From: Trebonia sp050013875
GTDB lineage: Bacteria > Actinomycetota > Actinomycetes > Streptosporangiales > Streptosporangiaceae
Assembly: GCA_050013875.1 (NCBI GenBank)
Contig: JBEKEK010000018.1
Span: forward strand, 16,179 to 80,178
Direction: 5' to 3'
DNA: 64,000 bases
This document shows, piece after piece, positions 46,623 through 55,909 of this stretch. Within the stretch, counting starts at the first letter, position 1. Every line of letters begins with the position of its first letter. The position numbers and the translations under genes were made by a program. Under the pieces are notes generated by a model. It ran no database searches. It was not told the DNA's origin and saw only the letters and a program-made list of their open reading frames with translations.

Positions 46623-47945
46623 ATGCTCAGGGCGGAAGAGAACGAGATCTTGACCAGGGTCGGGCCGGGGACGCTGATGGGCGAGTTGCTCCGCCGCTAC
46701 TGGACACCGGCCTGCCTGACGGCGGAAATCCCCGAGCGGGGGGGCGCGCCCGCGCGGGTGCGGCTGCTCGGCGAGAACCTGGTTGCCTTCAGGGACAGCT
46801 CGGGGCGGGTGGGGCTGCTGCAGGAGAACTGCCCGCACCGCGGCGCGTCGCTGTACTTCGGGCGCAATGAGGGCGGCGCGATCCGCTGCGTCTACCACGG
46901 GTGGGCGTTCGACTCGGACGGGCGCTGCGTGGACATGCCGAGCGAGCCGCAGCCGTTCTGCGACCGGGTCCGGCTGCGGGTATACCCGACCCACGAGTCC
47001 GGCGGGATCGTCTGGGCCTATCTGGGGCCGCGGGAGACGATGACGCCGTTCAGGGACTTCGGCACCGAGGGGCATGACCCCGCCGGGTTCATGGCGACCA
47101 AGCAGGTGACAACCTGCAACTGGGTGCAGGCGATGGAGGGGAACCTCGACACCGCCCACATCTCCCATCTGCACCAGTTCGACGGGATCGACGACATCCC
47201 CGATGACGGCTCGGACAAGCCCGGCTATCCGTCCAACGCGATGTCGTGGAAGTTCTGGCGGCATGACCGGGCACCGCGGCTTGAACTTGAGGAGACCTGG
47301 TACGGGTACCGTTATGCCGGCATCCGGGCCACTCCCAACGGCAATACCCACGTGCGGATCACCGCTTATGCGGTGCCCTATTCGACGATGGTCGCCAGTA
47401 TCCCGTTCAGCGTCGGCCACGGAATGTTTGTGCCGATCGACGACGAGAATTGCTGGCGGTATTTCGTCGCGCCCAAGGTCAGGCCCAATCCCCGTAACCT
47501 CGGCGGCGCGAATCTCTTCTCCCTGGCGCCGTTCTCGACACCGATATCGGCCTATACCGACGGCATCGTTCCCCGCCGCTACACCGCCGACAACGACTAC
47601 CTGGTCGACCGCGACACCGCGCGCACTGGCATCTTCAGCGGCGTCTCCGACTTCGTCAGCCAGGACCTGATGGTGACCGAGTCGATGGGCCCGATCTACG
47701 ATCGCACCCAGGAGCAGCTCGGTTCCACCGACCGGGCCATCAGCCGGATGCGGCACATCCTGATCTCGGCCGCCAAGGGCCTGGCTGACGGCAAGACCCC
47801 GCCCGCCGTGGGCGAGGGGCTTGACTACACGTCAATCCGCGGTGCGGAGAAGATCCTGGAGCCGGGGGAGGACTGGCGGGTGCTCGGCACCGACGGTGAC
47901 CCGGTTGTCCAGGAGGCGCTCGGTCAGCCGGCCGCCGGCGGCTGA
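46623..47945 (+). CDS. Rieske-type aromatic-ring oxygenase, phthalate dioxygenase-like
   Basis: An ATG behind GGAGG opens 440 residues. The Rieske [2Fe-2S] site is CPHRGASL with CVYHGW, and the mononuclear iron site is the NLDTAHISHLH segment with a distal aspartate. Length and the DTAHISHLH pattern match the phthalate 4,5-dioxygenase oxygenase group, which attack aromatic or heterocyclic acids. No reductase gene is adjacent, so electron partners lie elsewhere. The 202 bases upstream hold TTGACA at 46542-46547 but no good -10 element. The 3' end overlaps the next gene on the minus strand by 22 bases. Confidence 0.9.
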   Translation: MLRAEENEILTRVGPGTLMGELLRRYWTPACLTAEIPERGGAPARVRLLGENLVAFRDSSGRVGLLQENCPHRGASLYFGRNEGGAIRCVYHGWAFDSDGRCVDMPSEPQPFCDRVRLRVYPTHESGGIVWAYLGPRETMTPFRDFGTEGHDPAGFMATKQVTTCNWVQAMEGNLDTAHISHLHQFDGIDDIPDDGSDKPGYPSNAMSWKFWRHDRAPRLELEETWYGYRYAGIRATPNGNTHVRITAYAVPYSTMVASIPFSVGHGMFVPIDDENCWRYFVAPKVRPNPRNLGGANLFSLAPFSTPISAYTDGIVPRRYTADNDYLVDRDTARTGIFSGVSDFVSQDLMVTESMGPIYDRTQEQLGSTDRAISRMRHILISAAKGLADGKTPPAVGEGLDYTSIRGAEKILEPGEDWRVLGTDGDPVVQEALGQPAAGG

Positions 47946-48352
47946 CCGCTGGCTGGCTCCTGGCCGGGCTGCGGTTCGACGGCCGGGCCCGGGTCAGGCA
48001 CCCCGGGACGTGGCAGCGCGGAACCCGACGGCAGGTTCGCGTCCAGCAGGGTGGTGGCGCCCGCCACCCGCGTCTGCGCGTCCTCCGTCCGCTGGCGCAG
48101 GCGGTCGAGTGACTCGCCGTCGCCGTACGGGACGGAGGCCTCCACCCGCTCGCTCGCCCGCACCTCGGGCAGATCCATCACCGCGTCGACCAGGTGGGTC
48201 CGGTCGCCGCGGCGGGCATGTTCATTCTTCGCGTGCATCGACGTCCGGACGGTGCCCTCCGGGCCGAGGGCCGTCGTCACCTCTGCCTCGGCGACGATAC
48301 GGTCGTCCTCATCCTTGATCTCGACGTGGCGTGGGGTCTCCGGGTTGGTCAC
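47924..48352 (-). CDS. Small hypothetical protein
   Basis: A GTG start behind AGGAG yields 142 residues. The N-terminal 80 residues form a mixed alpha/beta region (VEIKDEDDRIVAEAEV, THLVDAVMDLPEVR), then a Pro/Gly-rich tail. The family is not recognised, though similar small proteins with a dodecin-like or stress role occur in actinobacteria (guess only). It lies downstream of the TPP-enzyme gene on the same strand with 117 bases between, so it may be part of that operon. The 3' end shares 22 bases with the Rieske gene. Confidence 0.65.
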   Translation of the reverse strand: MTNPETPRHVEIKDEDDRIVAEAEVTTALGPEGTVRTSMHAKNEHARRGDRTHLVDAVMDLPEVRASERVEASVPYGDGESLDRLRQRTEDAQTRVAGATTLLDANLPSGSALPRPGVPDPGPAVEPQPGQEPASGQPPAAG

Positions 48353-48469
48353 GGGTCTTCTCCTGGGTTCGCTTGTCCTGGTAAGACCACAGGCCCGGTG
48401 ATTGACCTGCTCGCCCCTGCCCTGCCCCGTCCCGATCGGGCGAAACGGGGCATAAGGCAGGAAGGCGCG

Positions 48470-50260
48470 TCAGTTGTCCTTGCCCGGCAGGACTTCCCTG
48501 GCCTTGGCCAGCAGGCCTTCCTTGACGATGCCGAGGCGGTTCTGGTCGCCCTGCAGCAGTGCCTTTGCGAGGTCCTTGGCCTGCTCGAAGGTGGCGTGCG
48601 GCGGGATCGGGGGTACGTCGGGGTCGGTCCTGAAGTCGAGCACCGTCGGGCGGTCGGCGGCCAGCGCCTGGTCCCAGGCCGGGCCGACCTGATCAGGCTT
48701 GTCGACCGCGATGCCGTGCAGGCCAAGACTGCGGGCGAATCCCTCATACGAAACGTCGGGCAGCCGCTGCGATTCGGCGAACTTCGGCGCCCCTTCCATC
48801 GCCCGCATTTCCCAGGTGACCTGGTTGAGGTCGTTGTTGTGCAGGACCGCGATGATCAGCCTGGAGTCCGACCACTGCTCCCAGTAGTGCTTGACCGTGA
48901 TCAGCTCGGCCAGGCCGTTCATCTGCATGGCCCCGTCGCCGGCGAAGACGATGACCGGGCGGTCGGGGTGCCCGAACTTCGCTCCGATGCCATAGGGGAC
49001 GCCGGGGCCCATGGTGGCCAGGTTGCCGGAGAGCGAACCGCGCATGTCGCCGCGGAACTTCAGCTGGCGGGCGTACCAGTTGGCGGACGAGCCGGAATCG
49101 GCGGTGACGATGGCGTCAAGCGGCAGCCGGGTTGACAGCTCACGGAAGACCAGCATCGGGTTGATCGGGTCCGCCTCGACCTCGGCCTCGGCGTCCATCG
49201 ACCGCCACCACTTGGCCACGTTTTCCTCGATGCCCTCGCGCCAGGAGCGGTCCTCCTTGCGATCCAGGTGCGGGATCAGCGCGCGCAGGGTGGCGGCGGA
49301 GTCCCCGATGAGGTTCAGCTCGTTCGGGTAGCGCATGCCGATGAACTTGCCGTCGATGTCGATCTGCACGCCGCGGGCCTGGCCGAAGGCCGGCAGGAAC
49401 TGCGTGTAGGGGAAGCTGGAGCCGACGGTGAGCAGCGTGTCGCAGTTCATCATCATCTCGTAGCTCGGCCTGGTGCCGAGCAGGCCGATCGACCCGGTCA
49501 CGTAGGGCAGCTCGTCGGAGAGCACGTCCTTGCCGAGCAGGGGCTTGGCGACCCCGGCCCCGAGCAGCTCGGCGACCTCCTCGAGCTCGGCCCGGGCGTG
49601 CCGCGCGCCATGGCCGGCCAGGATCGCGACCTTGCTCCCGGCGTTGAGGATCTCGGCCGCCTTGATGATGCCCTGTCCGTCGGCCGTGGTGGTCGACCAG
49701 TCGACGCCGAGCGAGGACGGGACCATCTTGAACGCGTGGGTCGGCGCCGAGTAGGGCAGTTCCTGGACGTCGGAGGGGATGATGATGGCGGTGGGCGCGC
49801 GCTCGGCGACCGCGACCCGGATCGCCCGGTCAAGGACGTTGGGCAGCTGCTCGGGAACCGTGACCATCTGCACGTACTCGCTGGCGACGTCCTTGAACAG
49901 CGACAGCAGGTCGACTTCCTGCTGGTAAGAGCCGCCCATGGCGCTGCGGCTGGTCTGGCCGACGATCGCCACCACCGGGACGTGATCGAGCTTGGCGTCA
50001 TAGAGGCCGTTGAGGAGGTGGATGGCGCCGGGGCCCGACGTCGCCATGCACACCCCGACGTTCCCGGTGAACTTGGCGTAGCCGACGGCCTCGAAGGCGG
50101 CCATCTCCTCGTGCCGCGCCTGGACGAACTGCGGCTTGTTGCCCGCCCGGCCCCAGGCCGCGAGTATGCCGTTGATTCCGTCGCCCGGGTAGGCGAACAC
50201 GTGCTGCACGTCCCAGGCGCGCAGCCGCTCGAGCAGGTAGTCAGCAACTGTGGGTGCCAT
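48470..50260 (-). CDS. Pyruvate-oxidase-like thiamine-diphosphate enzyme
   Basis: The 596-residue protein has the three-domain acetohydroxyacid-synthase/pyruvate-oxidase fold: an N-terminal PYR domain with the catalytic glutamate in ARHEEMAAFEA, a central FAD-type Rossmann domain and a C-terminal PP domain with the thiamine motif GDGAMQMNGLAELITV ending in NNDLNQ. The YdaP/PoxB subgroup oxidises pyruvate to acetate or acetyl phosphate, or serves other 2-keto acids. The start follows AAGGA. It is the fourth gene of a minus-strand operon, 36 bases after the GMC oxidoreductase stop, suggesting use of its product or electrons in the same pathway. Confidence 0.88.
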   Translation of the reverse strand: MAPTVADYLLERLRAWDVQHVFAYPGDGINGILAAWGRAGNKPQFVQARHEEMAAFEAVGYAKFTGNVGVCMATSGPGAIHLLNGLYDAKLDHVPVVAIVGQTSRSAMGGSYQQEVDLLSLFKDVASEYVQMVTVPEQLPNVLDRAIRVAVAERAPTAIIIPSDVQELPYSAPTHAFKMVPSSLGVDWSTTTADGQGIIKAAEILNAGSKVAILAGHGARHARAELEEVAELLGAGVAKPLLGKDVLSDELPYVTGSIGLLGTRPSYEMMMNCDTLLTVGSSFPYTQFLPAFGQARGVQIDIDGKFIGMRYPNELNLIGDSAATLRALIPHLDRKEDRSWREGIEENVAKWWRSMDAEAEVEADPINPMLVFRELSTRLPLDAIVTADSGSSANWYARQLKFRGDMRGSLSGNLATMGPGVPYGIGAKFGHPDRPVIVFAGDGAMQMNGLAELITVKHYWEQWSDSRLIIAVLHNNDLNQVTWEMRAMEGAPKFAESQRLPDVSYEGFARSLGLHGIAVDKPDQVGPAWDQALAADRPTVLDFRTDPDVPPIPPHATFEQAKDLAKALLQGDQNRLGIVKEGLLAKAREVLPGKDN

Positions 50261-50296
50261 CAGTAATCCTTTCCGTAGGGCTGGCAGCTTGGCGGC

Positions 50297-51937
50297 TCAG
50301 GCGACGCCGGCCAGGTGATCGGCCGCCCTGGCGGCCACCGCCATGATCGTCAGCGCCGGGTTGGCGCTGCCCTGGGTGGGGAGCACGCTGCCGTCGGTGA
50401 TGTACAGGTTGGGCACGGCGAAGCTGCGGCAGTTTCCGTCGACCACCCCGTGCCGTTCGTCGGCGGCCATCCGCGCGCCGCCGACGAGGTGCGCATAGCG
50501 CTTGATCGTGATGACCTCGTCCGCGCCGGCCGCGTGCAGGATGTCCTCCATGACGGCCTGCGCCGCCTTGACCAGGGCGCGGTCGTTGTCGCACTGGGAG
50601 TAGGCGAACTGGGCGACTGGCAGGCCGTGGGAGTCCTTCTCCTGCGCCAGCGTCACCCGGTTCTCCGGCCGCGCCAGGAACTCGCACAGCGCCCCCAGGC
50701 AGGACCAGTGCACGTAGTCGCTCATGTACTCCCGTAGCGCGCCGCCCCAGTGCCCCTGCGCGGCGACGTGCTCGGCCCAGGTGATGGGCAGCGGCGAGAC
50801 CGTCTGGATGGCGAACCCGCGCTTATAGTCCTTAGCCGGGTCGGTCTCGTAGAACTCTTCGCTGCTCACCTCGGGCGGCGGCGACTTGTACATCCGCACC
50901 TCGGCGTCGAAGCGGCCGGCCGTCTGCGGGGCGCCCTGCACCATGAGGTAGCGGCCGACCTGGTCGAAGTCGTTGCACAGGCCGTCGGGGAAGCGGCCGG
51001 ACGCGGAGTTGAGCAGCAGCCGGGGCGTCTCTATCGAGTACCCGGCCACCGCCACCATCCGGGCCCGCTGGAAGTGCTCGCGGCCGTCGCGCAGGTAGTG
51101 CACGCCGAGCGCCCGGCCGGTGCGCTGGTCGACCACGATCTGGGTGACCATCGCGTTGGCGCGGATCTCGGCGCCGCGCGCGAGGGCGTCGGGAATGTGC
51201 GTGATCAGCGGGGATGCCTTGGCGTTGACCTTGCAGCCCTGCAGGCAGAACCCTCGGTAGATGCAGTGCGGCCGATTGCCGAACCGGCCGTTGACGATCG
51301 CGACCGGCCCGACCTTGGCGGTGATCCCGAGCTTGTCCGCGCCGCGCAGGAAGATCTCGCCGTTCCCGCCGACCGGGTGCGGCCGGTACGGGTAGCCGTG
51401 CGGGTCGCCCCACGGCCACCGCTCGCCAGCCACCGGGAGCTCCTGCTCGATGGCCGCGTAGTACGGCCGCAGGTCGGTGTAGTCGAGCGGCCAGTCGGCG
51501 CCCACCCCGTCGGCGGTGTAGGTGGCGAAGTCGCTCGGGTGGAAGCGGGGCGTGTAGCCCGCGTAGTGGACCATCGACCCGCCGACCCCGCGGCCGGAGT
51601 TGTTCGAGCCCATCGGCACCGGGTCAGAGCCCGCGATCACCCGCGGCTCGGTCCAGTAGAGATGATGCGATCCGGCCTCGTCGCTCACCCAGTCAGTGTC
51701 GGGATCCCAGAACGGACCGGCGTCGAGCGCCGCCACCCGCCAGCCCGCCCGCGCCAGCCGCTGCGCCAGCACCGAGCCGCCGGCCCCGCAGCCGACGATG
51801 ACCATGTCGATCTCGTCGGAGTCGTCGAACCGCCGCATGTCCCGCCGCAGCCCGTGGTTGGTCCTGGTGCCGTCGTTGGGCAGCAGCCAGGCGGACTCGT
51901 TGCGGTCGCGCACGCTCTGCTTGCCAAGACCGGGCAT
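50297..51937 (-). CDS. GMC-family oxidoreductase
   Basis: The 546-residue flavoprotein has an N-terminal FAD-binding motif VIVGCGAGGSVLAQRLARAG and the GMC signature near GGSMVHYAGYTPRF, with a C-terminal HLVGGARM and the GSANPALTIMA motif. A CIYRGFCLQGCKVNA segment resembles that of bacterial membrane-linked gluconate/alcohol dehydrogenases. There is no signal peptide. The start codon overlaps the stop of the subunit-3-like gene by one base. It likely is the catalytic subunit of a small membrane-tethered dehydrogenase complex; the alcohol or sugar-acid substrate is unknown. Confidence 0.9.
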   Translation of the reverse strand: MPGLGKQSVRDRNESAWLLPNDGTRTNHGLRRDMRRFDDSDEIDMVIVGCGAGGSVLAQRLARAGWRVAALDAGPFWDPDTDWVSDEAGSHHLYWTEPRVIAGSDPVPMGSNNSGRGVGGSMVHYAGYTPRFHPSDFATYTADGVGADWPLDYTDLRPYYAAIEQELPVAGERWPWGDPHGYPYRPHPVGGNGEIFLRGADKLGITAKVGPVAIVNGRFGNRPHCIYRGFCLQGCKVNAKASPLITHIPDALARGAEIRANAMVTQIVVDQRTGRALGVHYLRDGREHFQRARMVAVAGYSIETPRLLLNSASGRFPDGLCNDFDQVGRYLMVQGAPQTAGRFDAEVRMYKSPPPEVSSEEFYETDPAKDYKRGFAIQTVSPLPITWAEHVAAQGHWGGALREYMSDYVHWSCLGALCEFLARPENRVTLAQEKDSHGLPVAQFAYSQCDNDRALVKAAQAVMEDILHAAGADEVITIKRYAHLVGGARMAADERHGVVDGNCRSFAVPNLYITDGSVLPTQGSANPALTIMAVAARAADHLAGVA

Positions 51938-52554
51938 CAGGCGTCATCCCCGACCGGATCCTCGGCCGGCCGCGCATCGCCGACCTCGAATGGCTCCAGC
52001 TTGGCCACTCCCGCGTTCTTGTAGCCGCGCGGGTAGGCCGGGCCGGGGAAGCCCATCTCCGACCAGGCGTCCGGGTGCGAGTACAGGGCGGTGCAGGCGT
52101 ACCTGGTCCACAGGCTCCACACCCGCGCCGCGGAAAGGCCGTGCCATTCGTCGCTGTCCTGCACAGCCTGGATGATCGCCGTCTGGTCCGGCGCCGCGGA
52201 GTCGGCGAAGCCGGCCCCGCAGCGGGCGTGGGCGTCCTTGTCAAGGTACCCGAGTGTCTCCCGCCACGCCTGGCCGTCCTCGGGCATGTCCGCGTAGTGC
52301 CAGCCGTCGGTCTCGCCGTCCGCCAGCCTCGCGTCGATCATCTCCGCGATGGGCACTCCCAAAGGCTGATCGCACTGACCGGTGAGCCGGTTGAGCAGCG
52401 CGGCGGCGGCAGACCGCTCGCTGTCGGTGAAGAACCGCGGCGGCGGGGGCGGGCCGGTCCTGGCGGTGACGAGATCGCCCGTCACCTGGTCCCAGTGCTG
52501 GCTCTGGCTGAGCGCGTCGAAGCCGGGGAACCGCCCGGTGGCGCGCCCGGTCAC
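51937..52554 (-). CDS. Gluconate 2-dehydrogenase subunit 3-like protein
   Basis: A GTG start, overlapping the stop of the membrane-protein gene (GTGA), gives 205 residues. The fold is helical, with RFFTDSERSAAAALLNRLTG and EMIDARLADGETDGWHYAD, patterns seen in the subunit-3 family that partners GMC dehydrogenases. It ends KLEPFEVGDARPAEDPVG. The family member normally aids maturation or export of the catalytic subunit. There is no Tat signal here. The long upstream reading in the same frame is spurious. Confidence 0.8.
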   Translation of the reverse strand: MTGRATGRFPGFDALSQSQHWDQVTGDLVTARTGPPPPPRFFTDSERSAAAALLNRLTGQCDQPLGVPIAEMIDARLADGETDGWHYADMPEDGQAWRETLGYLDKDAHARCGAGFADSAAPDQTAIIQAVQDSDEWHGLSAARVWSLWTRYACTALYSHPDAWSEMGFPGPAYPRGYKNAGVAKLEPFEVGDARPAEDPVGDDA

Positions 52555-53021
52555 TGCTCTCGGCGCAGGATCGCGGCGAGCAGCCCCATGCCGCCCACCA
52601 TCGTCACCAGCAGGGGCGCGAGCAGCGGGGGGCCCATCTCCAGGTTGTAGCGGGCGTTGGACCAGCCGCCCGGCTTCTGCGAGATACCGCGGGCGTGCAG
52701 GTACACCCCCTGCAGGCCGTTGGCGACGATCGCGGCGGACGCGATGGGCAGCGCGGTCTTGGCCATCCGCTGGCTGAAGAACCCGGCCACGCCCGCCACC
52801 GCGCCCACCGGGCCGAGCGCCACCGGCAGCCACATCATCTTGTTGCCGAAGCTGGCGCTGTCGTGCTCGAAGAAGATCTCGGCCGCCGTCACCAGCGCGC
52901 CGGCCGCGGTAAGGGCCGACAGGCTCCGTTCGAAGTGGCCCGTCTGCACGTTACGGACCATCCGGTCGATGCCGTGTGCGTTCCCGACGGGCTCGCTCCG
53001 GCGCACGCGCAACGCTGTCAT
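52551..53021 (-). CDS. Conserved membrane protein of the GMC dehydrogenase operon
   Basis: The 156-residue protein starts with MTALRVRRSEPVGN behind GGGGGA. It has four likely membrane helices (for example ALTAAGALVTAAEIFF, VAGVAGFFSQ, ALPIASAAIVAN and LLAPLLVTMVGGMGLLA). It overlaps the subunit-3 gene and is the first gene of the operon. It may anchor the GMC enzyme or its electron acceptor in the membrane; this is inferred from position only. Confidence 0.75.
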   Translation of the reverse strand: MTALRVRRSEPVGNAHGIDRMVRNVQTGHFERSLSALTAAGALVTAAEIFFEHDSASFGNKMMWLPVALGPVGAVAGVAGFFSQRMAKTALPIASAAIVANGLQGVYLHARGISQKPGGWSNARYNLEMGPPLLAPLLVTMVGGMGLLAAILRREQ

Positions 53022-53267
53022 GCGTATCCCCCGGTCTTAGGAGTTAGCGGCCCGAAGGGCGAAGCAGTGTGCACCGTCCAGGGGGCCTTGTCCGGCCCCA
53101 CTACCCGAAGCGGCCAACCCAAACCTGACCCAGGGGCCGGTGCCCGCGGCCGCCAAAAGATCAAATCGGCCCTCTTAACGGACCGTGGCTTCGCGCATCA
53201 GGAGTATGGCTGCCATCCAGCAGGCCTGCCACTCAGCAAAGAAGCGCGCGGCATAGGATCGCTGACC

Positions 53268-54281
53268 ATGGAGCAACGCGTTCTCGGCAAGACCGGCAGG
53301 GCCGCCTCGATCGTCGGCCTGGGCACCTGGCAGCTTGGTGCGGACTGGGGTTCGGTGACCGAATCGGACGCGCTCGCGGTGCTGGACGCAGCCGTCGAGT
53401 CGGGAGTCACGTTCCTCGACACCGCGGACGTGTACGGCGACGGGCGCAGCGAGCAGATCATCGGGCGGTATCTGGCGGACACGTCAGCTCGCGGCATCGT
53501 CGTCGCTACCAAGATGGGCCGGCGGGCCGAGCAGGTGCCGGAGAACTACACGCTGCCGAACTTCCGCGCCTGGACCGACAGGTCCCGGGCCAACCTCGGT
53601 GTCGACCGGCTGGACCTCGTCCAGCTGCACTGCCCGCCGACGCCGGTCTACTACTCGGACGCGGTCTACGACGCGCTGGACACGCTGGTGGCCGAGGAGC
53701 GGATCGCCGCCTACGGGGTCAGCGTGGAGACGTGCGAGCAGGCGCTGGCCGCGATCGCGCATCCCGCCGTGGCCACCGTGCAGATCATCTTCAACGCGTT
53801 CCGCCGCAAGCCGCTCGACCAGGTGCTGCCCGCGGCGGCAGCGGCCGGGGTTGGCATCATCGTCCGGGTTCCGCTGGCATCCGGGCTGCTGTCCGGACGG
53901 TACACGGTGGACACCGTCTTCGCCGCCGACGACCACCGGAACTACAACCGGCACGGCGAGGCGTTCGACGTCGGCGAGACGTTCTCCGGGGTGGACTACC
54001 CGACCGGGGTGCAGGCGGCCGGGGAGTTCGCCGCGATCGCGCGAGAACCGGGCGCCTTCGCGACCGCCCCCGGTCAGCCGGTGACCACCGCCCAGGCGGC
54101 ACTGCGCTGGGTGACCCAGCAGCCGGGCGTCACCACCGTCATCCCGGGCGCGCGCAACCCCGCGCAGGCCAGGCAGAACGCGGCCGCCGCGGACCTCCCG
54201 CCGCTCAGTGAGCAGGCGCTCGGCGAGATCGGGGAACTGTACGACAAGTACTTCCGGGCCGAGATCCACTCCCGCTGGTAG
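53268..54281 (+). CDS. Aldo/keto reductase
   Basis: The 337-residue protein begins MEQRVLGKTGRAASIVGLG, a normal AKR start. It shows the TIM-barrel catalytic tetrad region: the aspartate in FLDTADVYGDGRSE with its tyrosine, lysine in VVATKMG and the LVQLHCPP strand. NADPH-dependent reduction of aldehydes or ketones is expected; the substrate is unknown. The C-terminal phosphate-binding sequence TVIPGARNPAQARQN is present. It is divergent from the GMC operon, with 246 bases of unremarkable DNA between. Confidence 0.92.
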   Translation: MEQRVLGKTGRAASIVGLGTWQLGADWGSVTESDALAVLDAAVESGVTFLDTADVYGDGRSEQIIGRYLADTSARGIVVATKMGRRAEQVPENYTLPNFRAWTDRSRANLGVDRLDLVQLHCPPTPVYYSDAVYDALDTLVAEERIAAYGVSVETCEQALAAIAHPAVATVQIIFNAFRRKPLDQVLPAAAAAGVGIIVRVPLASGLLSGRYTVDTVFAADDHRNYNRHGEAFDVGETFSGVDYPTGVQAAGEFAAIAREPGAFATAPGQPVTTAQAALRWVTQQPGVTTVIPGARNPAQARQNAAAADLPPLSEQALGEIGELYDKYFRAEIHSRW

Positions 54282-54290
54282 ACCCGGCCG

Positions 54291-54941
54291 CTAGCGGCAG
54301 CCCTTGCGGAGAGTCACGAACCACCGGCCAGCGGAGGACCAGGTCTCGGCCTTCGCCAGGCCGGCCTGGCCGGCGATCCCGGCCAGCTGATCCACGCCCA
54401 CCTGCGCCCACGGGAACCAGTCGCCCGTCTGTTCACCGCGCCTGAGCCTGACCCGGTCGCGCCGCGGCTCCCGGCCGGGCGGCTGCACCTCCACCAGTGC
54501 CCGTCCGGACGGCGCGAGCAACTCGGCCACCCGGTTTAGCAGCGCCACCGGGTCGCCCCCGATGCCGATGCTCCCGTCGGCCAGCAGCACGAACATCCAC
54601 CGGCCGGTCCCGGGTACCCGGCTGAACACGTCGCGTTGCAGAGCGAGCGCCCCGGCCGACTGGGCCAGCTGCACGGCCTGCTGGGTGACGTCGATGCCGA
54701 GCGCGGGGACACCGCGCTCGGCCAGCGCCACGGTGAGCCGGCCCGGTCCCGACCCCACGTCAAGCGTCGGGCCGCCGCACCGGTCGATGAGCGAGGCATC
54801 GCCCGGCCGCAGCCGCAGCCAGTCGCCCGCCCGCAGCGGTGTGGTGCTTCCGTCCGCGTGCTCGAGTTCGGCGGGCGCCCGTCCGGCGGGCCCGGCCCGC
54901 GCACGCCCGGTGAGGGCCTGCCAGTGCGGTGCGACGATCAA
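54291..54941 (-). CDS. Class I SAM-dependent methyltransferase
   Basis: A TTG start lies six bases after GGGGAG; the product is 216 residues. The SAM-binding motif I is LDVGSGPGRLTVALAERG, followed by LGIDVTQQAVQLA. No substrate clue is seen beyond the C-terminal half. It converges on the aldo/keto reductase gene with nine bases between stops. Its 5' side faces the two-component gene pair; methyltransferase, response regulator, kinase and a TIGR04282-like (DUF2064) glycosyltransferase form a cluster recurring in actinobacteria. Confidence 0.85.
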   Translation of the reverse strand: MIVAPHWQALTGRARAGPAGRAPAELEHADGSTTPLRAGDWLRLRPGDASLIDRCGGPTLDVGSGPGRLTVALAERGVPALGIDVTQQAVQLAQSAGALALQRDVFSRVPGTGRWMFVLLADGSIGIGGDPVALLNRVAELLAPSGRALVEVQPPGREPRRDRVRLRRGEQTGDWFPWAQVGVDQLAGIAGQAGLAKAETWSSAGRWFVTLRKGCR

Positions 54942-55186
54942 ACTGGTCTCCCCAGAGAAGAAAGAGAGAAAAAACAGAAGAGCCAAGTCAAGGACGCTAA
55001 CCAGTCTTCACCGGCCCGGGCGGGCCGGTCGGCCGGACCGGCGTGCGCTCACGACTTCGTCACCGCCCTTACGGTGTTGTGACCATTTCGTGCTTTTCAG
55101 CACCGCTTTAGCCGCGCGCGGATTTACCTTGTAGCTGTGAGCGATACCCGAAATGTCCCACCGGGCACCCAGGACCGGACGGCGTC

Positions 55187-55909
55187 ATGACCAGCAGCCA
55201 GCTTGACCTGCCCGGCCGGATCGTCGTGGTCGATGACGACCCGACCGTGGCCGACGTCGTCGAGCGTTACCTGGTGCGCGACGGCCACAGCGTGCAGAGC
55301 GTGCGCGACGGCTACGCGGCACTGCGGCTGATCGCCGAGCGCCCGCCTGACCTGGTGGTGCTCGACCTGATGCTGCCCGGCATCGACGGCCTCGAGGTCT
55401 GCAAACGACTCCGCGAGCGGTGGCCCATCCCGGTGGTGATGCTGACCGCGCTTGGCGAGGAGAGCGACCGGCTGGCCGGGTTCGAGATCGGTGCCGACGA
55501 CTACGTGACCAAGCCGTTCAGTCCCCGCGAGCTGGCGATGCGGGTTCGCTCGGTGCTCCGCCGGGCTCGCAGCAGCGGGCTGCCGGACAAGCCCGACCAG
55601 GGGGTCATCGCCAACCAGGGGCTCTCCGTCGACCTGGCCGCGCATGAGGTCAGGGTCGCGGGCAAGCTGATCCAGCTCACCTCGCGCGAATACGACCTGC
55701 TCCTGTACCTGATGCGCCACCCAAGGCAGGCGTTCACCAGGGAGCAGCTGCTGAGCGAGGTGTGGGGCTGGACGTTCGGCGACACCTCGACGGTCACCGT
55801 GCATGTGCGACGGCTCCGGGAGAAGCTGGAACCCGACCCGACGCTGCCCCGGCGGATCGTCACCGTGTGGGGCGTCGGCTACCGCTACGAGCCGGAGCCA
55901 TCATCATGA
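55187..55909 (+). CDS. OmpR/PhoB-family response regulator
   Basis: The 240-residue protein has a receiver domain (IVVVDDDPTVADVVERYL, phospho-aspartate in LVVLDLMLPGIDG, DDYVTKPFSPRELAMRV) and a winged-helix DNA-binding domain with SREYDLLLYLMRHPRQAFTR and VHVRRLREKLEPDP. The stop overlaps the kinase start (ATGA), so the two are coupled and form a cognate pair. The stimulus is unknown. Confidence 0.94.
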   Translation: MTSSQLDLPGRIVVVDDDPTVADVVERYLVRDGHSVQSVRDGYAALRLIAERPPDLVVLDLMLPGIDGLEVCKRLRERWPIPVVMLTALGEESDRLAGFEIGADDYVTKPFSPRELAMRVRSVLRRARSSGLPDKPDQGVIANQGLSVDLAAHEVRVAGKLIQLTSREYDLLLYLMRHPRQAFTREQLLSEVWGWTFGDTSTVTVHVRRLREKLEPDPTLPRRIVTVWGVGYRYEPEPSS

